Of a stretch of DNA of 64,000 bases, positions 10,614-18,733 are shown in pieces (the first letter of the stretch is position 1; every line of letters starts with the position of its first letter). This DNA is from CAYFZO01 sp965223735. Its GTDB lineage: Bacteria; Pseudomonadota; Gammaproteobacteria; Poriferisulfidales; Oxydemutatoraceae. The DNA lies in NCBI GenBank assembly GCA_965223735.1, contig OZ245010.1:372001-436000 (forward strand), read 5' to 3'. The notes below the pieces were generated by a model. That model was given only the letters and a program-made list of their open reading frames with translations, was not told the DNA's origin and made no database searches. The position numbers and the translations under genes were made by a program.

Positions 10614-11567
10614 ATGACACCGGACACTGAAGCCACGCGCTGGGAACGCCTGAAAGGATATGCGTTCCATCTTTTTCCGCATCACTGGCTGTCGCGCCTG
10701 ACCTACTACCTGACGCGCCTCGAGACACCGCTGAAAAACCCGCTGGTGCGCGCCTACGTCCGCTTCTTCAAAGTCAATATACAGGAAGCCGAGGCGCCCG
10801 ACGCCGAAGACTACCCCAGTTTCAATGACTTTTTCACGCGCGCGCTGCGGCCCGGCGCACGCACCGTGCAGGACCAACCGAACGTACTAATCTCCCCCTG
10901 CGACGGCACAGTGACCCAGATCGGCGACATTAAAGAAGGCCTGCTGTTGCAGGCCAAAAACCGCTACTATCGGGTCGAGGAACTGCTCGGCGGCACATAT
11001 CCCCCGGCCCGCAAAGACGCGCGCGCATTCGTCGACGGCAAATTCTGTTCCATCCACCTGTCGCCGCGCGACTACCATCGGGTGCACGCCCCCGTCGATA
11101 TGCAACTCGAAACGATGGCCCATATTCCCGGCAGGTTGTTCAGCGTCGCCGCTTATGCGTTGAAAGTCATCCCCCGGCTGTACCTGCGCAACGAGCGCGT
11201 CGCCTGCATTTTTGAAAGTGAACTCGGACGCATCGCCGTGGTGATGGTCGGCGCCCTTAACGTCGGTTCGATTGAAACTACCTGGAACGGCCCGGTCACG
11301 CCCGGCGCATTCGCGGTGACGCGCAACAGCTATTCAAAAGACGCGCCCGCACCCGATATCCGCTTCAGGCGCGGTGAGGAAATGGGGCGATTCAATATGG
11401 GCTCCTGCGTGGTCGTGCTCGTGGCCAACTCCAAACTCTCGTGGAAACCCGCCTATACGGCCGGCAGCCGCATCCGCATGGGCGAAGAACTCGGCTGCAT
11501 TATTGAAAACGCCACGGGGGGGAAAGCCGAAGGACTGCCGTTCAATCCGCTGAATTGGCGGCTTTAA
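10614..11567 (+). CDS. psd: Phosphatidylserine decarboxylase proenzyme
   Basis: Membrane-associated enzyme making phosphatidylethanolamine from phosphatidylserine. The proenzyme self-cleaves to create a pyruvoyl group at Ser; the site is FNMGSCVVVL near residue 262, where E. coli has LGST. The Gly-Ser pair is kept while Met and Cys replace Leu and Thr, a mild variation. Other family blocks: YPSFNDFFTRALRPGAR, LISPCDGTVTQIG, and FVDGKFCSIHLSPRDYHRVHAP with the conserved histidines. Length 317 aa. An AAGGAAAG precedes the ATG. The stop overlaps the end of the convergent fprA by 4 nt. Confidence 0.95.
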   Translation: MTPDTEATRWERLKGYAFHLFPHHWLSRLTYYLTRLETPLKNPLVRAYVRFFKVNIQEAEAPDAEDYPSFNDFFTRALRPGARTVQDQPNVLISPCDGTVTQIGDIKEGLLLQAKNRYYRVEELLGGTYPPARKDARAFVDGKFCSIHLSPRDYHRVHAPVDMQLETMAHIPGRLFSVAAYALKVIPRLYLRNERVACIFESELGRIAVVMVGALNVGSIETTWNGPVTPGAFAVTRNSYSKDAPAPDIRFRRGEEMGRFNMGSCVVVLVANSKLSWKPAYTAGSRIRMGEELGCIIENATGGKAEGLPFNPLNWRL

Positions 11568-12943
11568 CCCCCGGCGATCTCGAGCATCTCTGGAACGCGG
11601 GTGTATTTTTCGCGCGGCTTGCCCTTAGGCTCGCCGCGCCCGACTTCGGCGGCGTCAATCTTCTCCCATTGCCGATAGCTGAGGTATTTGACGCCGCGTT
11701 CGTCGAGCAGATCGTACAGGACGGAAGCGCCGGCACACTCAACGTCTAAAGAGCCGAGGTCCGCGAGCAGCGCCTGCACGGTCTCAACGGCGCAGGCGCG
11801 ATTGGTGCCGATGATCCCCGACGGGCCGCGTTTGATCCACCCGGCCGTATAAACGCCGGGCACCGTCCCGCCGCCTTCGCCATCGGTGACGCGGCCGCCG
11901 CTGTTCGGAAAAATTCCCCACTTCTCGTGGAAAGGCACGCCGGGAACGGCGACGCCGCGATAACCGATGCTGCGGAACAGAATGTCGCAGTCGAGCGCAA
12001 AAGTGTCCCCGCTGCCGCACGCAGACTGGGAAAAAGGCTTTCCGGCCAATGCGTTCCTCTCAAACACCACGCGCCGGAGGCGGCCGTCTCCTTCGAGACG
12101 AACCGGACTCTTGAGGAAAGTGAAACAACAGGTTCGCGGTGCAGCACCGTCGCCGGTCTCCGAAAAGCGCCGGAATAATTCCATGTTTTTCTTATTGACC
12201 ACGCCCTTTTTGTCGGCGACCTCGGCGACGCTAGCTGCGTTGAGATCGAGTTCGCCGGCGTCTATGAACGCACGGCAGTTGCCGAGATCTGAAAATTCAC
12301 GAAGTTCCTTGGTGGTGAACTTGGCCTGCGCCGGTCCCCGGCGCCCGACGACGTGGATGGTTTCAATGCAGCTCTGCGCCAGCGCCTCCAGCGCGTGTTC
12401 GGCGATGTCAGTGTGCTTCAGGTCGTCCGCCGATTTGGCGAGAATCCGCGCGACGTCAATCGCGACGTTTCCCTGGCCGATGACCACCGCAGTTTTACCC
12501 GACAGGTCAAATTCACGGTCGCGGTAATCGGGATGGCCGTTGTACCAGCCGACAAATTCGGTCGCGGTGTGGCTGCCCGGCAGATCCTCGCCTTCAATGC
12601 CGAGTCGGCGGTCGGTTTCCGCGCCGCAGGTATAGATCACCGCATGGTGGGTCTTGCGCAACTCGTCGGGTTTGAGGTCGCGGCCGACGGTCACGTTGCC
12701 GAGGTAGTTGAACTCGGGGCTTTGCGCAATTTTCTTATAGACCTCAATCGCCTGCTTGAGCTTCGGGTGATCGGGCGCAACTCCGTTACGCACCAGGCCG
12801 AACGGCATCGGCAAACGCTCGATCAAGTCTATATTGACCGTTGTCCCAGACTTGATCAGCGCCTCGGTGGCGTAAAATCCGCTCGGGCCGGCGCCGACGA
12901 TCGCCACCCGCAACGGCTTGCCCGCCGTTCCCAACTCACCCAT
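11564..12943 (-). CDS. fprA: Ferredoxin/adrenodoxin-type NADP+ reductase (FprA-like)
   Basis: Flavoprotein of the adrenodoxin reductase/FprA family, moving electrons between NADP(H) and a ferredoxin. The N-terminal FAD motif is VGAGPSGFYATEAL (residues 17-30), followed by the diagnostic MPFGLVRNGVAPDHPK segment. The NADP site is VIGQGNVAIDVARIL, and the C-terminus has the PGVYTAGWIKRGPSGIIGTN block. It is the last gene of the fwd operon, 30 bp after the fdxA stop. The natural partner is therefore the 7Fe-type ferredoxin encoded beside it. Inferred role: draining electrons from formylmethanofuran oxidation to NADP+, or the reverse. Confidence 0.93.
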   Translation of the reverse strand: MGELGTAGKPLRVAIVGAGPSGFYATEALIKSGTTVNIDLIERLPMPFGLVRNGVAPDHPKLKQAIEVYKKIAQSPEFNYLGNVTVGRDLKPDELRKTHHAVIYTCGAETDRRLGIEGEDLPGSHTATEFVGWYNGHPDYRDREFDLSGKTAVVIGQGNVAIDVARILAKSADDLKHTDIAEHALEALAQSCIETIHVVGRRGPAQAKFTTKELREFSDLGNCRAFIDAGELDLNAASVAEVADKKGVVNKKNMELFRRFSETGDGAAPRTCCFTFLKSPVRLEGDGRLRRVVFERNALAGKPFSQSACGSGDTFALDCDILFRSIGYRGVAVPGVPFHEKWGIFPNSGGRVTDGEGGGTVPGVYTAGWIKRGPSGIIGTNRACAVETVQALLADLGSLDVECAGASVLYDLLDERGVKYLSYRQWEKIDAAEVGRGEPKGKPREKYTRVPEMLEIAGG

Positions 12944-12973
12944 GGCGCAGCAGGATTATTCCGGCGGCGACAC

Positions 12974-13279
12974 TCAAAACCCGAGTTCGCTTTTGCGTTC
13001 TTCGGCGCCGGGCAACGGGTCGGTCTTCTCTCCGATCACCGGCAACACGGGAGCGCGCTCGGCGTTGATCGCAATCCATTCCTTTTTGTCTTCAGGCAGA
13101 TCGTCTTCCTCATATATCGCCTGCACCGGGCATTCCGGGATGCACGCGCTACAGTCAATACACACATCGGGGTCTATATAAAGCATGTCGTCGTCGTAGT
13201 GGAAACATTCCACTGGACAGACCGATACGCAATCGGTAAAACGGCAGCCTTTGCAGTTATCGGTTACAAGAGTTGTCAT
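12974..13279 (-). CDS. fdxA: Seven-iron type ferredoxin (3Fe-4S/4Fe-4S), FdxA family
   Basis: Soluble electron carrier of the FdxA/Azotobacter FdI family. The first cluster motif is DNCKGCRFTDCVSVCPVECF and the second is CIDCSACIPECP, giving cysteine spacing like 7Fe ferredoxins (C-x2-C-x4-C-x3-CP and C-x2-C-x2-C-x3-CP). The C-terminal extension (about residues 60-101, WIAINAERAPVLPVIGEKTD) is also typical. I set the start at ATG 13279 because an AGGAGA lies 5-6 nt upstream; an upstream in-frame extension to 13336 lacks family similarity. It lies between fwdC and fprA, and no polyferredoxin subunits (FwdF/FwdG type) are visible, so it may be the electron acceptor of the Fwd complex. Confidence 0.93.
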   Translation of the reverse strand: MTTLVTDNCKGCRFTDCVSVCPVECFHYDDDMLYIDPDVCIDCSACIPECPVQAIYEEDDLPEDKKEWIAINAERAPVLPVIGEKTDPLPGAEERKSELGF

Positions 13280-13342
13280 CTGTTTTCTCCTAATGATTTG
13301 GCAAGTAAGGTGAAACGGCTCAGAAAATTGCCGCAAAAAACG

Positions 13343-14152
13343 TCAACTGTCAAACAGCAGAATCTCCCCGCGGTTCAGTTCCACGGCGTCTCCGCTCCAG
13401 CGCTTGTACCTGCCGTTGAAATACGGAGCCTCGACCGGGAACCCCCGATCGCGCAAATACAGCAGATAAAGCCGCAAAAACAGCGGGGAATAAGCGCAGA
13501 TATACTCGAAAGTCGGCAGGATTTCGGCTGGCTTGAACGCGACGATGCTGCCGCGCTTCATCCCGGCCCCAGTGCGCATACCGAGTTCGCCGAACACCAC
13601 GATCGTGCCCGCGATCATGTTCACGCCGGTGAAATCTCCGGCGTCGCCGCCGACGGCGATCAGGCCGCGACGCATACCGCCGCCGGTTTCATTTTTGACG
13701 TTGCCGTGAACCAGGATCTCCCCGCCGCACATACCCGCGGCCTGGCCGCGGTAGGCGCTGCCGACCATGTGCCCCGCGTTGCCTTTGACTACGACGCGCC
13801 CGCCGCTCATTCCCGGCCCGACCCAATCCGACGCGTCGCCGTTAACGGTGATCTCACCGCCGCTCATCTCACAGCCGACGTGCATGCCAATATCGCCGTC
13901 GATCACGATGCTGCCCGCCGACATGCCCGAACCAACCAGCTTGACCGAAGACAGGTCGCCTTCCAGATGGATCCCCCCGCCGCCGCCGCTGACCCGGAAA
14001 AAATCCCCGATCTTCGCCTTGCGGTTGCCGTGCATGACCTCGAGGTTTTCGATTCCGTGCTCGGACAAACTCGCAATGCGCTGCGGCGAGATGCATTCGG
14101 TTTCGAGCGGCGCCTCGGGCTGTGTATGCAAGGTTAAAGTGACTCGCATCAT
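13343..14152 (-). CDS. fwdC: Formylmethanofuran dehydrogenase subunit C (FwdC/FhcC)
   Basis: Beta-helical scaffold subunit of formylmethanofuran dehydrogenase or formyltransferase/hydrolase complex, related to the C-terminal domain of glutamate synthase. The repeats G-x-x-G-x3-G are obvious over residues 55-215 (GSGMSAGSIVIDGDIGMHVG, GPGMSGGRVVVKGNAGHMVG, and so on). The C-terminal block (EYICAYSPLFLRLYLLYLRDRG) matches the bacterial FhcC type. Length 269 aa. The start has two adjacent ATG codons. It lies 13 bp after ftr and 63 bp before fdxA. Confidence 0.93.
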   Translation of the reverse strand: MMRVTLTLHTQPEAPLETECISPQRIASLSEHGIENLEVMHGNRKAKIGDFFRVSGGGGGIHLEGDLSSVKLVGSGMSAGSIVIDGDIGMHVGCEMSGGEITVNGDASDWVGPGMSGGRVVVKGNAGHMVGSAYRGQAAGMCGGEILVHGNVKNETGGGMRRGLIAVGGDAGDFTGVNMIAGTIVVFGELGMRTGAGMKRGSIVAFKPAEILPTFEYICAYSPLFLRLYLLYLRDRGFPVEAPYFNGRYKRWSGDAVELNRGEILLFDS

Positions 14153-14165
14153 CCGGTCCAGAACG

Positions 14166-15056
14166 TCATCCCTGCAGAATCTCGTGCAGGTGAAACTTGT
14201 ACTTCCCGAGGTTGCCGCCGTAGTTGGCCGCAGAGATAATCTGCACTCCCTTGCCGGAGGCAGCCTTCATGCCGCGACGCATTGCGTCGGTGACCATTTT
14301 CTCCTCGAGCCCGTTCACCACAATCTCATACACCGATTCAATGCCCTCGGGTACTTGCGTGTCGGGTGAAATACCGCGCAACGTCGGGCAGTATGCGTCG
14401 TTGGTCGAAGCGATCATGTCCTTATACCGGCCGGAACCGATCTTGCTCCCCGACCGGACAACCCCCTGCGGAAAAGGCAGGAATACGCCGGCGACTTCGC
14501 GCATCGCCTCAGCTGCTGCCGTCGCCGCGGTCAGGGCTTTTTTGCTGCTCCCGAACAATAGCAGGTTGCCACCGCCGACGGTCGGCTGGATCCCGAACGA
14601 ATCCTCCACCAGGAACTCCCCCTCCATCACCGGAATACGCCATAACCTGCGCTGACCGAGTTGCTTGGAGGACTGATAGCCGTCGCCGAAGTAACGCAGA
14701 CGGTTGCCGACAGGCGCCGTGTCCGCTGCCTCGAGACCGTTGTAGCAGGCGGTCGTCGGACAGGTCATCACGCACTGCCCGACGCGTTCGACCAGTCTTG
14801 CGCTCATATCCTTGTCTTTCATTGTAAACAGCAGCACGCCGATACCCGGGCGCCCGTCGGGCGTATCCGACGCCGGGATTTCACACTCAACCGCAGCCTC
14901 GCATTTGCAGCGGATAACGGAGGTTGCAAACCCCGTCATCGAATCGGCGGCGGCGTGCGCCCAGCGCTTTGAGTCGGCGGTTATGATGACCCGCGCGCCC
15001 CACATTTCAAAGGCTTCGGAAAACGTGTCAACGACCTGTGCTTTACCCAGTTTCAT
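14166..15056 (-). CDS. ftr: Formylmethanofuran-tetrahydromethanopterin formyltransferase (Ftr/FhcD)
   Basis: Transfers the formyl group between N5-formyl-tetrahydromethanopterin and methanofuran. In methylotrophic bacteria the enzyme is FhcD and runs in the direction that makes formyl-methanofuran. The whole protein follows the Ftr family: DTFSEAFEMWGARVIITA at the N-terminus, the GVLLFTMKDKDMSARLVERVGQ region, CPTTACYNGL, and the C-terminal GGNLGKYKFHLHEIL. Length 296 aa, as in the family. The ATG overlaps the fwdA stop by 4 nt. Its presence implies that the cell makes tetrahydromethanopterin and a methanofuran, though no synthesis genes for these lie in this window. Confidence 0.96.
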   Translation of the reverse strand: MKLGKAQVVDTFSEAFEMWGARVIITADSKRWAHAAADSMTGFATSVIRCKCEAAVECEIPASDTPDGRPGIGVLLFTMKDKDMSARLVERVGQCVMTCPTTACYNGLEAADTAPVGNRLRYFGDGYQSSKQLGQRRLWRIPVMEGEFLVEDSFGIQPTVGGGNLLLFGSSKKALTAATAAAEAMREVAGVFLPFPQGVVRSGSKIGSGRYKDMIASTNDAYCPTLRGISPDTQVPEGIESVYEIVVNGLEEKMVTDAMRRGMKAASGKGVQIISAANYGGNLGKYKFHLHEILQG

Positions 15057-16729
15057 CGGGACTGCGGCTGCCCGCCGCCGCTTTGACCGCCGGCCTTTGT
15101 CGCCACCGTTTGATGGCGGTGCAGATAACTGTCGGGCACGGCGTAATTATTGAATTTGATCGAGTAGTAATTCTCAAAGAACGGTTCTATTTCGCTTTCG
15201 ATCGCGCTGTCGTAGCCGGGTTCAATATGCAGCAGGCGCCCGTTGTGCTCCCGGACGAATTCATGGTCTTTAATGATCAACTTGCCGTCCTTGATCACAT
15301 AACGCGGCGCGTTAAACATCTTCTCACGGTCCTCGTCCTCGGTATAGATTGTGATGTCGGCGTCGGCACCGACGCCGAGATGTCCCTTCCTGTCTTCCAG
15401 CCCCAGAGCGCGCGCCGGTGCAGCGCGCGTGACGATCGCGATTTCCTGCATCGTATATTCGCGGTCGAGACCGGCCAGACCGGTATTGAGGATCGCCTTC
15501 TGATTCATGCGCTTGATCTCTTCGCGGCGGAACGCATTGCTCATCAGCAACTTGATCAACCGCGGGTAATGCATGAACGAACCGCCGTTGGGGTGGTCGG
15601 TGGACAGCATCAACTGCCACGGATCTTTAGACATCAGGAACAACTCGAGACCGACCGCCCACTGTAACGCATGGGTATAGACGTGCTCCTGGTAACTGAA
15701 CGGCATAATGCCGCAGCCGCTTTCGCATTCAGTGTCGGCGTTGACCCATTTGTTCGGCTTCACGCGGCGCAACATCCACGCAAGCGGCGCGTCGGCAGTC
15801 ATCGCCGTCGCTTTACCGAACATTACCTGGCCAACGTCGGCCGTGATATTCGGATGCCGCGCCAAGTAGTCGATGATCTGCTCGGCGGCGGATTTGGGGT
15901 TCTTGTTGAGTTCACCGCCGTAACTGTGAAACTGAATGTGCGCGATATGCGCACGCCTTCCTTCGACCGCGTCCATCGTATCAATCGTCGTGCGGTAGTT
16001 GCCGCTGTGGCCTAGGTTGTTGCAGTGGATATGCGGGGGGTGCGGCAACCCCAGCTCATTTGCCGCCTCGGCAAACGCGCTGACCACCTGCAACGGCGTC
16101 AATCCGAAAGGCTCGACTTTCCGGTCAACGTCAGTGACGTTCGTATTTCTCGCCCCTTTCCATGTTTCGTCGCTGCAGGGGTTGACCAGCTTGACCGCGT
16201 AAGCCTTGGCTGCGTTGATCCACCACGCAACCGCCTCCCTGAACTCCTTCCTGCGCCCCTCTTTCAGCAGCCGGTACAGAAACACGTTATTGCCGAGCAG
16301 CACGTAAAAGCCTTTGTCGATGACCGGTGTGTCGTCGAATTCCTCGAGGACGTGACGCGCGGCGAGCGGCGGCACCGCCGCCTCCATCGCCGTCGTGTAG
16401 CCCAGCGTCGCGTAGCGATAGCCGGTGGCAAACGTCGAGGGAATAATGCCGCCGGTGCCGGAACGCGTCACGTCGGTACCCGGGTGTACGTCAAGCCGGT
16501 GGTCTTCGGGCTGCAACTTACGTGCGAGATTGACCTTAGGGCCGGCGATATGACAGTGAATGTCAATCCCCCCCGGCATCACCGCCATGCCGCCCGCGTC
16601 GATGCTTGTGGCATCGTCCGCGACCTCCGCGACGACCTTGCCGTCGCGGACGCAGATATCGCGCACCTCGCCGTCTATATCGTTAGCGGGATCGTAAACA
16701 CGACCGTTGGTAATTCGCAGTTCAGACAC
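15053..16729 (-). CDS. fwdA: Formylmethanofuran dehydrogenase subunit A (FwdA/FhcA), amidohydrolase
   Basis: Binuclear-zinc amidohydrolase subunit that interconverts formyl-methanofuran and formate plus methanofuran. Active-site features visible: HxH metal ligands H58 and H60 (GGIDIHCHIAGPKVN), the candidate carboxylated lysine K180 (AYAVKLVNPC), histidines in PHPPHIHCNNLGHSGN and in HIAHIQFHSYGG, and the C-terminal catalytic aspartate in LMLSTDHPNGGSFMHYP. Length 558 aa fits FwdA/FhcA. It starts with GTG at 16729 (VSELRITNGR) and is separated from fwdB by 122 bp in which I see no gene. In the archaeal enzyme, formate reaches the metal site of FwdB through an internal channel; whether that applies here is inference. 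Confidence 0.95.
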   Translation of the reverse strand: MSELRITNGRVYDPANDIDGEVRDICVRDGKVVAEVADDATSIDAGGMAVMPGGIDIHCHIAGPKVNLARKLQPEDHRLDVHPGTDVTRSGTGGIIPSTFATGYRYATLGYTTAMEAAVPPLAARHVLEEFDDTPVIDKGFYVLLGNNVFLYRLLKEGRRKEFREAVAWWINAAKAYAVKLVNPCSDETWKGARNTNVTDVDRKVEPFGLTPLQVVSAFAEAANELGLPHPPHIHCNNLGHSGNYRTTIDTMDAVEGRRAHIAHIQFHSYGGELNKNPKSAAEQIIDYLARHPNITADVGQVMFGKATAMTADAPLAWMLRRVKPNKWVNADTECESGCGIMPFSYQEHVYTHALQWAVGLELFLMSKDPWQLMLSTDHPNGGSFMHYPRLIKLLMSNAFRREEIKRMNQKAILNTGLAGLDREYTMQEIAIVTRAAPARALGLEDRKGHLGVGADADITIYTEDEDREKMFNAPRYVIKDGKLIIKDHEFVREHNGRLLHIEPGYDSAIESEIEPFFENYYSIKFNNYAVPDSYLHRHQTVATKAGGQSGGGQPQSR

Positions 16730-16851
16730 TTTATTTTTTCACTGTTCCACGAACAATGCGGGCGAATGCGGAATGCACCCGAGCGGATCATTACAGGTTT
16801 TGCGCCGGCGGCGGTCGATTTTGGTGGCGGCAATGTCAGGCGAAGGCCATG

Positions 16852-18210
16852 TCAGGCAGCCGCCGATTGCGTTTTCTTCAACTCCTGTATTTTCGCGTGG
16901 ATCGCAGCGAGGATCTCTTCGTCCGTCGGGAGCGGCGACTCAAATGCCGGGCGCAGGGTGATCGGCACGTCGTCCATCCGATAGACGGTGCCGCCGGTAT
17001 TGATGCCATAGGTCGCCACTGAAAATGCCACTTTCGCAAGCTGACTGGTCGCGGTCTGCTTGACGTCAAGAGAGATCACCGGTATCCGGTGCAGATGCTC
17101 GATCGCTTTTTTCGGGAAATTCGACGCCGGGTCGGTCGCGATCACCATCACGGCGTCGGCTTCGCCGCGCGCGAGCACGTCAACCGCCGTGAATTCACCG
17201 GGATTAAAGCGCGGAAACCCCCGGTTGAAGTTCACGCCGAACGGGTAACCCGTCTGCCAGGACACCACGTTATCCGCACCGGTGACGTTGCCGTGGCCGC
17301 GTACCGGTTTTGCAACGAAATGCGTGAACTCGTTCAGATCCGTCGCCAACGCGAGAATCGCTCCCGAATTGAAATGGCGGCCGCGCGTCATCGTCAGCCC
17401 CATACCGAAAAACAGCACGCCGTAGCGGCAACTCTTCATGCGCTCGACCAGATCGTCGAGCACCTTGCGGGAGACACCCGTCTCCGCCTCAATGTCAGGC
17501 GAGACCTTCCTGCCCCTGACCAGCGCGCGCAGAGCCCACAGGACTTCAAAGTCCTTACCCGGCCTGACTTGGATGAACAGGTCGGCAACCGGCGCGCTCG
17601 GCGTCTTGCGCACATCGACCAACACCACGGTCCGGTCTTTTTTGCCGTTCGGCACGTACATCCCCTTCGGTGTCACCGCATAGCGCGTGAAATGCCGCGG
17701 GTGCGATTCGGCCGGATTACCGCCCCAGTAGATCACCAGATCGGCGCGGTTCTTGATCTCACCGAGCGTCGCGGTGCTCTCACCAACGCTCTGAAACGCG
17801 ATGCCCGACGGCCCGTGGCACACCGACGTTGTCGTATCGACGTTGCCGCGCACCAGATCATTGATCGCCACCGCCACGCGCTGCGCCTCGCAAGTTGAAT
17901 CACTGAGGCCGTAGGTTACGGGGAACTTCGCGTCCACCAGGATGCGCGCGGCCGTTTCAACTGCCTCCTCGATCGTGGCCTCTTTGCCGTCGATCAGCGC
18001 CGCCGGGCGGTCCTCGATGGTGTGCTCGGCAAACCAGGCGCGTCCGAGCACGCAGGCGTTTTTTGCCTTGGTGATGCGCTTCTCGTCGAGGTCAACCGTC
18101 AACTCCATGTCATCACAGACGCAACCGCAGAAAGTGCAGGTGGCGTCCTTGACGACGGTGGTGCGGTGCCCGGCGGCCGGTTCCGGAATTTCAGATCTGC
18201 TCTCGCTCAT
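16852..18210 (-). CDS. fwdB: Formylmethanofuran dehydrogenase subunit B (FwdB), molybdopterin/tungstopterin catalytic subunit
   Basis: Redox catalytic subunit of formylmethanofuran dehydrogenase, related to the formate dehydrogenase alpha subunit. Residues C25, C28, C32 and C53 (CTFCGCVC ... NACVLG) provide a complete N-terminal 4Fe-4S site. C131-H132 in TTTSVCHGPSG corresponds to the Cys-His pair that binds and flanks tungsten in archaeal FwdB; the codon is TGC, not a selenocysteine TGA. As I recall, methylotroph FhcB proteins have lost these residues and are redox-inactive. Length 452 aa. A GGAGG lies 8 nt before the ATG. It follows fwdD by 17 bp, which restores the complete pterin-binding pair FwdB plus FwdD. 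Confidence 0.94.
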   Translation of the reverse strand: MSESRSEIPEPAAGHRTTVVKDATCTFCGCVCDDMELTVDLDEKRITKAKNACVLGRAWFAEHTIEDRPAALIDGKEATIEEAVETAARILVDAKFPVTYGLSDSTCEAQRVAVAINDLVRGNVDTTTSVCHGPSGIAFQSVGESTATLGEIKNRADLVIYWGGNPAESHPRHFTRYAVTPKGMYVPNGKKDRTVVLVDVRKTPSAPVADLFIQVRPGKDFEVLWALRALVRGRKVSPDIEAETGVSRKVLDDLVERMKSCRYGVLFFGMGLTMTRGRHFNSGAILALATDLNEFTHFVAKPVRGHGNVTGADNVVSWQTGYPFGVNFNRGFPRFNPGEFTAVDVLARGEADAVMVIATDPASNFPKKAIEHLHRIPVISLDVKQTATSQLAKVAFSVATYGINTGGTVYRMDDVPITLRPAFESPLPTDEEILAAIHAKIQELKKTQSAAA

Positions 18211-18227
18211 CGTGTCTTCCTCCCGGG

Positions 18228-18575
18228 TCAGTCGTTCGCCGCGGCAACTTGGACTTCAATCTGTTTGGACAGCGGCATCCCGCTGCCGGCGGTGTCGCTG
18301 TCCATCAACTCGCTCGACGGGGGGCCGTACGGAATAAACAAAATTCCCGCAGGCAGGTCCGCGGCTTTCTTCGGTTCACAACGAACGACAATTTCGCCGA
18401 CTTCCGAAGTCAGACGCACTTCATCGCCTTTTTCCAATTTCAGGCGCTTCATATCGTCCTCATTCATCTCGACGGTGGAAGTGACGGTCAGGTATTCCTC
18501 TTTGAGTTTTCCGGCGTTCAGGGAAGTTCCCTGCTTGCTGCTTCTGCCGGGTATCAGCGTCATTGTTTCGGCCAT
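18228..18575 (-). CDS. fwdD: Formylmethanofuran dehydrogenase subunit D (FwdD), molybdopterin dinucleotide-binding domain
   Basis: Small subunit corresponding to the C-terminal molybdopterin-dinucleotide-binding domain of formate dehydrogenases, encoded separately as in methanogens. Key segments: NEDDMKRLKLEKGDEVRL (double-psi barrel start), VGEIVVRC, and the family hallmark LPAGILFIPYGP followed by SGMPLSKQ, compare FIPYGPxAN ... TGMPxxK. Length 115 aa. A GAGGA precedes ATG 18575. It is the first gene of the operon, with a candidate promoter about 85 bp upstream. The M. extorquens fhc cluster, as I recall it, lacks fwdD; its presence here supports a pterin-bearing complex. Confidence 0.92.
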   Translation of the reverse strand: MAETMTLIPGRSSKQGTSLNAGKLKEEYLTVTSTVEMNEDDMKRLKLEKGDEVRLTSEVGEIVVRCEPKKAADLPAGILFIPYGPPSSELMDSDTAGSGMPLSKQIEVQVAAAND

Positions 18576-18663
18576 TGGGTTCCTCGTTCAATCAGTTCGG
18601 AAGTACCCCGGACGACTCCGGTAAAGCCAAACCCGGCGACGAGGAGTACCCTCTGGGGCACGG

Positions 18664-18669
18664 ATTATA
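18664..18669 (-). promoter_or_regulatory. Candidate -10 element of the fwd operon promoter
   Basis: A perfect TATAAT on the minus strand (GCCTGTATAATCCG) lies about 89 bp upstream of the fwdD start in the 158-bp gap after fcl. No good -35 hexamer stands 16-18 bp upstream, so an activator or another sigma factor may be needed. No other promoter-like sequence is obvious between fwdD and fprA, so this may drive all seven genes. Confidence 0.4.
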
Positions 18670-18733
18670 CAGGCACGCACCGGTACACGCCCGTTTCCGC
18701 AGCCGACAGGCTCCCAATTGGAGATACCCGCCG

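Noticed and set aside
12353..14137. A 594-codon plus-strand ORF opposite fprA, fdxA and fwdC
   Set aside because: It has no family similarity and mirrors the codon structure of the real minus-strand genes; a GC-rich antisense shadow.
17800..17830. Possible selenocysteine codon in fwdB
   Set aside because: Some FwdB/FmdB proteins use selenocysteine at the metal ligand, but here the codon is TGC (Cys), with no in-frame TGA.
11564..18575. fwd operon as a recent mobile island
   Set aside because: No integrase, transposase, tRNA end or direct repeats flank it, and its base composition looks like its neighbours by eye; transfer from a distant donor remains possible but is not shown.
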